Shown: positions 5,399 through 12,124 of the stretch, one piece after another
Numbering within the stretch: the first letter of the stretch is position 1
Layout of the letters: the number at the start of each line of letters is the position of its first letter
Origin: Microscillaceae bacterium
GTDB taxonomy: Bacteria > Bacteroidota > Bacteroidia > Cytophagales > Microscillaceae
Assembly (NCBI GenBank): GCA_003449595.1
Contig: DMHB01000256.1
Span: forward strand, 1-18,113
Reading direction: 5' to 3'
Length of the DNA: 18,113 nt
Position numbers and translations under genes: made by a program
The notes under the pieces: generated by a model
Told to the model about the DNA's origin: nothing
The model's input: the letters and a program-made list of their open reading frames with translations, nothing else
Databases searched by the model: none

Positions 5399-7543
5399 TT
5401 ACTTCACAAGTGTCATTTCATTGACCAAATGCCCGGCACCGGCCACTTTGTCGATCACAAACAACACGTAGCGAATATCGACCGAAATGCAGCGTTGTAA
5501 GTTGGTTTCAAAAGCCACATCGCCACTCATCGCTTCCCAGTTTCCGTCGAAAGCGCAGCCAATTAACTGCCCTTCTGCATTGATGACCGGGCTACCCGAG
5601 TTGCCGCCGGTGATGTCGTTGTTGCTGATAAATGCCACAGGTACATCGCCGTTTTCGGCATACTGACCAAAGTCTTTTTTATTGAACAACTCAGTCAATT
5701 TAGGGTCAACGATGAACTCAGGGTTACTTTCATACATTTTACCTTTGGTGATTACTTCGCTCAAGTAAGTTTTCAGCGGGAAATCGCGGCCTTCCCAAGT
5801 ATAGTCTTTCAAGTTGCCATAAGTCAAACGCATCGTAGAATTAGCATCCGGATAGTAGGCTTTGTCGGCATTCATTTCACGGATTCCGGCAATTAGTTTG
5901 CGGTTCAGGATGGTGAGGCGCTCTTCGGCAGGGTTGATGCGTCCTTGTACGGTTTGGGTTACAAAATCCATCACAGAAAGCATCGTTTTGAATGCCGGAT
6001 CTTGCTCCATTACGTCCAAAGTAGGGTTAGCCAAGAAAGCATTGCACTTGTTCGCATCTGTAAATACAGAATTTTGGAAAATCATCTCTACAAAAGCAGC
6101 GAAGTTGTTGCCATAATTTTTTTCTACCTCGTCGATAAACGTGGGCGTTTCATCAAATTGGCCGGCAAACTCCGTAAACATCGCCACAGCCAATTTCTTA
6201 TCTACGTCGGCATAATAATCCTTGAAAAAGTCTTCTACAGTAGATTTCAACGCTTCTGTTTGTTGTTTTACACCGTCGGCATTGTTGGCTTTGAGCGCCT
6301 GATAAACGCCCATCATTTGGCGGCACAATACAACAAACTCAGCTCCAAACAAGGCTTCGTTGAGGTAAGTGCGGGTTTTGGCCAATTGGTCGTATCCGGT
6401 ATAGGCTGCTGCAAAGTCTTGTATCAAGTTGCCATATTTGTCTTGGCGCGAAGCATCGGCTTTTATCCAATTGTCGAGGGCAGCTTCTAAATCACGTTTT
6501 TGTTGCAACACGTTCAATCTTTTAAGCCCTTGGGTTTGCCCGTCGAAATATTTCCAATAGTTGCTAATAGACGAATATTTGGAAGCGTACTGAATGCGGA
6601 CAGCCGGATCGACATCCATATATTCTTTCATAATGCCCAATTTGATTCCGCGCAAGCGCACAATTTCAGGGTTGATAAGGTCTTGGGCTAATGAAACACC
6701 AAACGAGGTAAGGTAGCGGTTGGTTCTGCCCGGATAGCCCATTATCATCGAGAAATCGCCTTGTTTAATGCCTTTCAGCGAGATAGGCAAATGGTGCTTG
6801 GGTTGCAAAGGCACATTGTTGGGCGAATAGTCAGCGGGCTTGCCATCGGGGCCGGCATACACGCGGAGCAACGAGAAATCGCCGGTATGGCGAGGCCACA
6901 TCCAGTTGTCGGTATCGCCTCCAAATTTACCGATAGACTCAGGCGGAGCACCTACCAAACGTACATCTTTGAAGGTTTCATAAACCAATAAATAAAACTC
7001 GCTGCCGGCATAAAACGGACGCAACTCGGCTTCGTAATGAGTGCCTTCTACGGCTTTGGCGCGCAGGGTAGCCCCTACAGCTTCAATCTTTTTGGCGCGC
7101 TCTTGTTCGGTCATCGACGGCGAAAGCTCGGCTTGCACTTGAGCGGTTACGTCTTCGATGCGCACCAAAAACGATACGGTTAGCCCCGGATTGGGGAGTT
7201 CTTGGCTTTTATCCATTGCCCAAAAGCCTTTGGTAAGGTAATCGCTGCTTACCGAGCTATGCGACTGGATAAGGTCATAGGCGCAGTGATGATTGGTGAG
7301 CAAAAGCCCATCTTTCGAGATGATTTCGCCGGTGCAAAATCCTCGCCCCAAGCGCACCACCGCATCTTTCAGGCTGCCCTGATTGATGTTGTAAATTTGA
7401 TCTTGGGAAAGTTTTAGTCCTTTGGCTTGCATATCGGGATATTTTTGTCCCAAAAACAGCAACACCCACATCCCTTCGTCGGCAAAGCAACGAAAAGAGG
7501 TAAGTACGAGCCAGGTAACGAGTAAGCCTATTTTTTTCAGCAT
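5399..7543 (-). CDS. S46-family dipeptidyl-peptidase (DPP7/DPP11 type), exported
   Basis: A 714-residue serine peptidase that removes dipeptides from oligopeptide N-termini in the periplasm. Residues 1-21 form a signal peptide, with a likely cut before DEGMW, the usual mature N-terminus of S46 enzymes. The chymotrypsin-like catalytic parts are visible: His in TNHHC (83-87), Asp in RHTGDF (D222), and Ser in GGNSGSPV (S649). The order, spacing and total length match P. gingivalis DPP7 and DPP11. Eighteen residues after the nucleophile the residue is Gly (G667, in FDGNWE). By the published Gly/Arg rule at this site, Gly suggests DPP7-like preference for hydrophobic P1 over Asp/Glu; that specificity is inference. 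The gene stands alone with its own -7 box and terminator. In asaccharolytic relatives such enzymes feed amino-acid use. Confidence 0.95.
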   Translation of the reverse strand: MLKKIGLLVTWLVLTSFRCFADEGMWVLLFLGQKYPDMQAKGLKLSQDQIYNINQGSLKDAVVRLGRGFCTGEIISKDGLLLTNHHCAYDLIQSHSSVSSDYLTKGFWAMDKSQELPNPGLTVSFLVRIEDVTAQVQAELSPSMTEQERAKKIEAVGATLRAKAVEGTHYEAELRPFYAGSEFYLLVYETFKDVRLVGAPPESIGKFGGDTDNWMWPRHTGDFSLLRVYAGPDGKPADYSPNNVPLQPKHHLPISLKGIKQGDFSMIMGYPGRTNRYLTSFGVSLAQDLINPEIVRLRGIKLGIMKEYMDVDPAVRIQYASKYSSISNYWKYFDGQTQGLKRLNVLQQKRDLEAALDNWIKADASRQDKYGNLIQDFAAAYTGYDQLAKTRTYLNEALFGAEFVVLCRQMMGVYQALKANNADGVKQQTEALKSTVEDFFKDYYADVDKKLAVAMFTEFAGQFDETPTFIDEVEKNYGNNFAAFVEMIFQNSVFTDANKCNAFLANPTLDVMEQDPAFKTMLSVMDFVTQTVQGRINPAEERLTILNRKLIAGIREMNADKAYYPDANSTMRLTYGNLKDYTWEGRDFPLKTYLSEVITKGKMYESNPEFIVDPKLTELFNKKDFGQYAENGDVPVAFISNNDITGGNSGSPVINAEGQLIGCAFDGNWEAMSGDVAFETNLQRCISVDIRYVLFVIDKVAGAGHLVNEMTLVK

Positions 7544-7582
7544 ATCGATAAAATCTTGAATGTTGTGGAAATAAATTCAGCG

Positions 7583-7590
7583 CAAATTTA
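7583..7590 (-). promoter_or_regulatory. -7 box of the S46 peptidase gene
   Basis: The minus strand reads TAAATTTG, an exact TAnnTTTG. It would give a leader of about 35 bases before the ATG at 7543. No clean TTG is present at -33. It lies in the 123-bp divergent gap shared with the RNA phosphotransferase gene. Confidence 0.45.
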
Positions 7591-7666
7591 GCAGAATTGC
7601 AACGATTATGTTGAAACTATTTCGGAATAAATTCGTTCAATAAGCTTTTTTAAAAACTTACTCCTT

Positions 7667-8218
7667 ATGAATACTGACCCTCACATAGCCCGATTGAGCA
7701 AAATGCTAAGCTATTATTTACGCCACCACCCCGAAGAAATCGGCCTAACGCCCGATGCCCAAGGTTGGGTGGCAGTGCAGGCATTGCTTGAAGCACTCCA
7801 ACAGAAAGGGACTGTATTAGATCTACCGCTGCTGAATAAAATTGTAGCCGAAAACAACAAACAACGGTTCGCCTTGAGCGACGACCTCCTGCGCATCCGC
7901 GCCAGCCAAGGTCATAGCTTTCCGGTGCAACTCGAATATGCCCCACAAGTTCCCCCACCTGTGCTTTACCACGGCACGGCCACCCGTTTTTGGGAATCTA
8001 TCCAGCAACAGGGACTCACCGCGCAACAGCGCCACCACGTGCATTTGTCGGCCACCATCGAAACTGCCCAAGCGGTGGGTGCCCGACACGGCAAGCCCTT
8101 GGTGTTGCAGGTAGATGCTGAGGCTATGCACGAAGCAGGATTTGAGTTTTTTTGTACGCCCAACCAAGTTTGGCTTACGGCCACTGTGCCGCCCAATTTT
8201 CTGAAACCTTTGGAATGA
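7667..8218 (+). CDS. kptA: RNA 2'-phosphotransferase, Tpt1/KptA family
   Basis: A 183-residue enzyme that transfers an internal RNA 2'-phosphate to NAD+, giving ADP-ribose 1'',2''-cyclic phosphate. The N-terminal winged-helix lobe runs to about residue 85 (LSKMLSYYLRHHP, then RIRASQGHS). The NAD-binding lobe follows with LYHGT (100-104), HVHLS (124-128) and NQVWLTATVPPNFL (166-179). The catalytic quartet Arg-His-Arg-Arg is complete: R19, H20, R67 and R122, with nearly the same spacing as the studied Runella Tpt1. The length is normal. The role in bacteria is unclear, since they lack the eukaryotic tRNA splicing that makes the yeast substrate; repair or removal of RNA 2'-phosphates is a possible role. 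It precedes miaB on the same strand, but miaB has its own promoter. Confidence 0.95.
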   Translation: MNTDPHIARLSKMLSYYLRHHPEEIGLTPDAQGWVAVQALLEALQQKGTVLDLPLLNKIVAENNKQRFALSDDLLRIRASQGHSFPVQLEYAPQVPPPVLYHGTATRFWESIQQQGLTAQQRHHVHLSATIETAQAVGARHGKPLVLQVDAEAMHEAGFEFFCTPNQVWLTATVPPNFLKPLE

Positions 8219-8273
8219 TTTTATTTACGCCCTTCTCATAAAGTATAAAATCGTTTAGAGTTTTGCTGTCATT

Positions 8274-8306
8274 TTGTCATTGTATGGGCAAAATGTCTTA
8301 TTTTTG
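8274..8306 (+). promoter_or_regulatory. Promoter of the miaB-secG unit
   Basis: TTG at 8274-8276, a 22-bp spacer, then TATTTTTG at 8299-8306 fit the Bacteroidetes consensus. Transcription should start near 8311, about 50 bases before the miaB ATG. TGTCATT is repeated in tandem (8267-8273 and 8275-8281). CATTTTG (8270-8276) pairs with CAAAATG (8289-8295) as an inverted repeat across the core promoter, a possible regulator site. Confidence 0.6.
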
Positions 8307-8360
8307 TATTTAGTTTTTGATTACTCGTCCTCTACATTTTTATACTTTCTGCTTGAGTCT

Positions 8361-9839
8361 ATGCCAACCCCAGAAACAACCTTTACAACCCACCCGCAGC
8401 CTTGCGAAACCATCAAAACCACCGAAGAGCAAAACACTGGGCAATCCCGAAAATTATATATTGAAAGCTATGGCTGCCAGATGAACTTTTCGGATAGCGA
8501 AGTCATTGCTGCCATTATGCAACAAAATGGCTTCGACACCACCAACGAAGTCGAAAAAGCCGATGTGGTGCTGCTCAATACCTGCGCCATCCGCGAAAAT
8601 GCCGAGTTGCGTATTCGCAATCGCTTACAGCACCTCAATAGCCTCAAAAAGAAAAAGCCTTCTATGATGATTGGCGTGTTAGGCTGTATGGCCGAAAGGC
8701 TCAAAGCGCAACTGCTGGAAGAAGAAAAAATGGTCGATTTGGTAGCCGGTCCCGACGCTTACCGCGATTTGCCCAACTTGGTAGCCGAAGTGGACGAAGG
8801 GCACAAAGCCGTCAATGTATTTCTTTCGCGTGAAGAAACCTACGCCGATATTTCGCCGGTAAGGCTCAATTCTAATGGCGTTACAGCCTTTATTTCCATT
8901 TCGCGAGGATGCGACAATATGTGCTCTTTTTGCGTAGTGCCCTTTACCCGAGGCCGTGAGCGCAGCCGCGACCCACACTCGATTGTCCGCGAAGCGCAAG
9001 CGTTGTTCGACCAAGGCTACCGAGAAGTAACCTTGCTGGGGCAAAATGTGGACTCTTATTTATGGAGTTCAAGCCCTGACGTGATTTCGATTTTGGGCGA
9101 ACAAAAAGCCATCAAAAAAGGGGTTGATCTCACCGGCATCGAAGTAGTCAATTTTGCCCGATTGCTCGAAATGGTAGCTCAAATCAGCCCATTATTGCGT
9201 GTTCGTTTTTCAACCTCGCACCCCAAAGATATGAATGACGAAGTGCTCCACACGATGGCCAAATACGACAACATTTGCAAATATATCCACTTACCTGCCC
9301 AAAGTGGCAATAGCCGTGTGTTGGAGTTGATGAACCGAGGCTATACCCGCGAATGGTACTTAGACAGAATCGCCGCGATTAGGCGCATCTTGGGTGAAAA
9401 CTGTGGCATTTCGACCGATATGATTGCCGGTTTTTGTACCGAAACCGAAGCCGAACACCAAGATTCGCTCAGCCTGATGGAAGCTGCCCGCTACGATTTT
9501 GCCTATATGTTTTACTATTCCGAGCGCCCCAACACCTCTGCTGCCAAGCGTTTTGCCGATGATGTGCCTTTGGAAACCAAAAAACGAAGATTACAAGAAA
9601 TCATCAACCTACAAAACCAACTATCGCTGGAGCGCAATAAATTAGACATTGGGCAAGTGCAAACCGTCTTGATTGAAGGCAGTTCTAAGCGTTCTGAGGC
9701 ACATTGGATGGGACGCAACTCGGCCAATAAGGTGGTGATTTTTGCCAAAAAAGACGAAAAACCCGGCGACTATGTGCAAGTGCATATTCAAGATTGTTCG
9801 ATAGCCACTTTGTTTGGCGAATCTTACAAAGCCTCCTAA
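8361..9839 (+). CDS. miaB: tRNA-2-methylthio-N6-dimethylallyladenosine synthase MiaB
   Basis: A 492-residue radical-SAM methylthiotransferase that converts i6A37 to ms2i6A37 in tRNAs reading UNN codons. Three domains are seen. The N-terminal UPF0004 domain has auxiliary-cluster cysteines C39 (SYGCQMN), C75 (NTCAIRENA) and C109 (LGCMAE). The radical-SAM barrel has CxxxCxxC at C184, C188 and C191, followed by PFTRGRERSR. A C-terminal TRAM domain spans about 430-488. The SYGCQMN and TRGRERS signatures favour MiaB over RimO or MtaB. I start at the ATG at 8361: the open frame runs back to a TTG at 8274, but this lies upstream of the predicted transcription start. A roughly 20-residue loop at about 235-258 is longer than in E. 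coli MiaB. It heads a six-gene unit. Confidence 0.97.
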   Translation: MPTPETTFTTHPQPCETIKTTEEQNTGQSRKLYIESYGCQMNFSDSEVIAAIMQQNGFDTTNEVEKADVVLLNTCAIRENAELRIRNRLQHLNSLKKKKPSMMIGVLGCMAERLKAQLLEEEKMVDLVAGPDAYRDLPNLVAEVDEGHKAVNVFLSREETYADISPVRLNSNGVTAFISISRGCDNMCSFCVVPFTRGRERSRDPHSIVREAQALFDQGYREVTLLGQNVDSYLWSSSPDVISILGEQKAIKKGVDLTGIEVVNFARLLEMVAQISPLLRVRFSTSHPKDMNDEVLHTMAKYDNICKYIHLPAQSGNSRVLELMNRGYTREWYLDRIAAIRRILGENCGISTDMIAGFCTETEAEHQDSLSLMEAARYDFAYMFYYSERPNTSAAKRFADDVPLETKKRRLQEIINLQNQLSLERNKLDIGQVQTVLIEGSSKRSEAHWMGRNSANKVVIFAKKDEKPGDYVQVHIQDCSIATLFGESYKAS

Positions 9840-9881
9840 TAGTTTGGCAAAGAGCAATTTTAAAATAAACCAGTGAAAGCG

Positions 9882-10220
9882 ATGTATAAAATTATTTTGT
9901 CAAAGCCAATCTTTTTATTGTTGTTGATTTTGTTGCCCCTTTCCAGCTGTGGAAGACGGCAAACACGCTATGTGCTGATGACCACCGCCGAGGTACTTTG
10001 CCCTGATCAGTGGCGGCAAGGCAGCACCGACGAACAAACCATTCGCAACATATCCGACACGCTTAGCCAAAACGGTATCGGACACATCAATACAAGGTTC
10101 GACGGGCAGAGTCAAACTACTTGCCAAGCCTGTGGCTGTACTACCGGCAGGCGTATTTTAGTAGAAGTGGACGAAGACGATATTGGAAGAGCTTTGATTT
10201 TAGGATTTCAACGGGTTTGA
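9882..10220 (+). CDS. Small Cys-rich lipoprotein of unknown function
   Basis: A 112-residue protein with a hydrophobic signal segment and lipobox L20-S21-S22-C23, so C23 should be lipidated. The ATG at 9882 is preferred to a GTG at 9873, which adds only three residues. Besides C23 the mature part has C40 and a compact CQACGC cluster (C81, C84, C86), then TGRRILVEVDEDD and LILGF near the end. The CxxCxC spacing could bind a metal or form a disulfide, but I recognise no named family. It sits 42 bp after miaB and 21 bp before the sigma-54 activator, inside the miaB-secG unit, so co-transcription is likely. The function cannot be read from the sequence. Confidence 0.75.
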   Translation: MYKIILSKPIFLLLLILLPLSSCGRRQTRYVLMTTAEVLCPDQWRQGSTDEQTIRNISDTLSQNGIGHINTRFDGQSQTTCQACGCTTGRRILVEVDEDDIGRALILGFQRV

Positions 10221-10241
10221 GCCTTCGATTTTATTGAAACT

Positions 10242-11531
10242 ATGAAAGAAGAAGAAATACAAAGCATCAAGCTGCGATTTGGCATCATAGGCAATTCGCC
10301 GGCACTTAACCACGCCATTCAAATTGCAGCCCAAGTAGCGCCCACCGACCTGAATGTACTCATTACCGGAGAAAGTGGCAGTGGCAAGGAGTCGTTCTCA
10401 AAAATTATACACGCTCTCAGCCCACGTCGCCACGGCAATTTTATAGCCGTCAATTGTGGTGCTATTCCGGCAGGCACCATCGATTCTGAGCTGTATGGCC
10501 ACGAAAAGGGAGCCTTTACCGGTGCCATCGAAGCGCGCAAAGGCTTTTTTGAGGTTACCGATGGAGGCACCATTTTCTTGGATGAAATCGGCGAAATGCC
10601 TTTAGAAACCCAAACGCGTCTGCTGCGTGTGCTCGAAAATGGCGAATTTATAAAAGTAGGCTCAACCAAAGTACAAAAAACCAACGTGCGTGTAGTGGCA
10701 GCCACCAATGTCGATTTGCAAGAGGCTATTAGCAGGCGCAAGTTTCGCGAAGATTTGTATTTCCGCTTAAGCACAGTCCCTATTTTTGTGCCCCCTTTGC
10801 GGGATAGAGACAAAGATATTTTACTCCTTTTTAGAAAATTTGCGAGTGATTTTTCAGAAAAATACCGCGTAGCTCCCATTAGCCTCACCCCCGAGGCCGC
10901 CGAGTTAGTACTTAAATTTAGATTTCCGGGCAATATCCGGCAATTGAAGAACTTGGTCGAGCAAATATCTGCCATCGAAACACAACGCGAAATCAGCGCC
11001 GAAAAATTAGCAACCTATCTGCCCAGCGAAAACCGCTCACATCTGCCGGTAGCCTTGGATGAAAACCAACAAAATCAAAGTTTTTCGGAACGCGACCTGC
11101 TCTACAAAATTCTGTTCGATATGCGCAAAGATGTAACAGAACTCAAAAAATTGGTTTTTCAACTCATCCAACAAGGTAATTTTGGCACAGACGTATTGCA
11201 AAATCACCGAGACTTGTTCCATAGCATTGGGGTAGATGCAGACGGGGTAGATATCCAAAGCACTTACACACCCAAAGTGATTTTGACAAAGCCCGCCAAT
11301 TTTGCGGATGAAAAGGTCATCGAGTTGAACGCTTCAGCGGATATTGTACCTACCCAAGACATTGTCCACGAAGAAGAAACAGAAACCTTATCGCTCGAAG
11401 AAAAGGAAAAAGAATTGATTATCAAAGCTTTACAAAAAAATCGCAACAAGCGAAAATACGCAGCGCAAGATTTGGGTATTTCTGAACGCACACTTTATCG
11501 CAAACTCAAGCAGTATGACATCGAAGAATAA
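10242..11531 (+). CDS. Sigma-54-dependent activator (NtrC class) lacking a receiver domain
   Basis: A 429-residue transcription activator. The AAA+ domain starts almost at the N-terminus (from about 14), so there is no response-regulator, GAF or PAS domain. Motifs: Walker A GESGSGKE (43-50), the sigma-54-contacting loop GAFTGA (90-95), Walker B IFLDEIGE (111-118), arginines in FREDLYFRL (168-176) and sensor II FPGNIRQLKNL (228-238). A long linker (about 262-385) contains a predicted helical stretch at 280-312. The C-terminal Fis-type HTH covers about 386-427 (NRNKRKYAAQDLGISERTLYRKL). All parts needed to remodel sigma-54 holoenzyme are present; control must come from level, a partner or the linker. 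The end of the gene overlaps the lptE start by 17 bp. This gene order is commonly seen in Bacteroidetes. Confidence 0.95.
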   Translation: MKEEEIQSIKLRFGIIGNSPALNHAIQIAAQVAPTDLNVLITGESGSGKESFSKIIHALSPRRHGNFIAVNCGAIPAGTIDSELYGHEKGAFTGAIEARKGFFEVTDGGTIFLDEIGEMPLETQTRLLRVLENGEFIKVGSTKVQKTNVRVVAATNVDLQEAISRRKFREDLYFRLSTVPIFVPPLRDRDKDILLLFRKFASDFSEKYRVAPISLTPEAAELVLKFRFPGNIRQLKNLVEQISAIETQREISAEKLATYLPSENRSHLPVALDENQQNQSFSERDLLYKILFDMRKDVTELKKLVFQLIQQGNFGTDVLQNHRDLFHSIGVDADGVDIQSTYTPKVILTKPANFADEKVIELNASADIVPTQDIVHEEETETLSLEEKEKELIIKALQKNRNKRKYAAQDLGISERTLYRKLKQYDIEE

Positions 11532-12090
11532 ACTCAGCCTTGCGGCGATGACTTGGCTTTGGCTCTTACTTTCCGGGTGTAGTGTCAACTATTCATTTAC
11601 AGGCATCTCGTTAGACCCCAGCATCAAAACCATTTATATTCCCAACTTTGTAAACCGTTCAGGCAACGGTCCGCCTGTGATTGGCCAAAACTTCACCGAA
11701 AGGTTGAAAGAGTATTATCAGCAAAACTCAAGTCTGAAAATTGTATCCTCAGAAGCCGCCGCCGATTTGATTGCTGAAGGCAATATCGTAGGTTATACCG
11801 TTGCCCCCGGAAATGCCTTGGGCGCACCCAACAATCCGGCATTGACCGGTGCAGCCATACAACCCGGCTCGGCAGGCACCGATAGGGTAGCGCAAAATAA
11901 CCTGACTATCACTGTCGAGGTAAAGTTTACCAACAAAATAGATAAAAGACAAAATTTTACGCAGCAGTTTTCTTTCAATGCCCTTTTTCCGGCCACCACG
12001 CCCCTAACCAGTGTAGAAAATGGGCTTATTGACCGTATTTTCGAGCAGTTGGTGTTCGATATTTTCAATAAAACTGTAGCAGATTGGTAA
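11515..12090 (+). CDS. lptE: LptE-family LPS-assembly lipoprotein
   Basis: A 191-residue lipoprotein matching the Bacteroidetes LptE family, the plug of the outer-membrane LPS translocon with LptD. The signal segment ends in lipobox L19-S20-G21-C22, followed by SVNYSFTG and the strand KTIYIPNFVNRS (38-49). The NFTERLKEYYQQNSSLKIV helix (59-77) and the later LTITVEVKFTNK strand (130-141) are typical. A Gly/Ala/Pro-rich loop spans 96-127. The start at 11515 lies inside the end of the sigma-54 gene, suggesting translational coupling; an in-frame Met at 11548 gives an 11-residue-shorter signal peptide and is an alternative. It acts at the outer membrane, downstream of a transcription activator gene and upstream of secG. 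Confidence 0.9.
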   Translation: MTSKNKLSLAAMTWLWLLLSGCSVNYSFTGISLDPSIKTIYIPNFVNRSGNGPPVIGQNFTERLKEYYQQNSSLKIVSSEAAADLIAEGNIVGYTVAPGNALGAPNNPALTGAAIQPGSAGTDRVAQNNLTITVEVKFTNKIDKRQNFTQQFSFNALFPATTPLTSVENGLIDRIFEQLVFDIFNKTVADW

Positions 12091-12124
12091 ATTTTTTGCA
12101 TTTTTAACGACATCTTTTGCTCCA

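Noticed and set aside
5945..6490. 181-residue open frame opposite the S46 peptidase gene
   Set aside because: No recognisable motif or promoter; it is fully antisense to a well-supported peptidase gene.
8274..8360. N-terminal extension of MiaB from a TTG codon
   Set aside because: It would start upstream of the predicted transcription start and the extra residues lack conservation features; the ATG at 8361 is better.
9841..9860. TTTGGC...GC pattern resembling a sigma-54 -24/-12 promoter after miaB
   Set aside because: The GG-to-GC spacing is 8 instead of 12 bases.
10319..10975. 218-residue open frame on the minus strand inside the sigma-54 activator gene
   Set aside because: Antisense shadow of a conserved AAA+ domain; the translation is Ser/Arg/Leu-rich with no domain.
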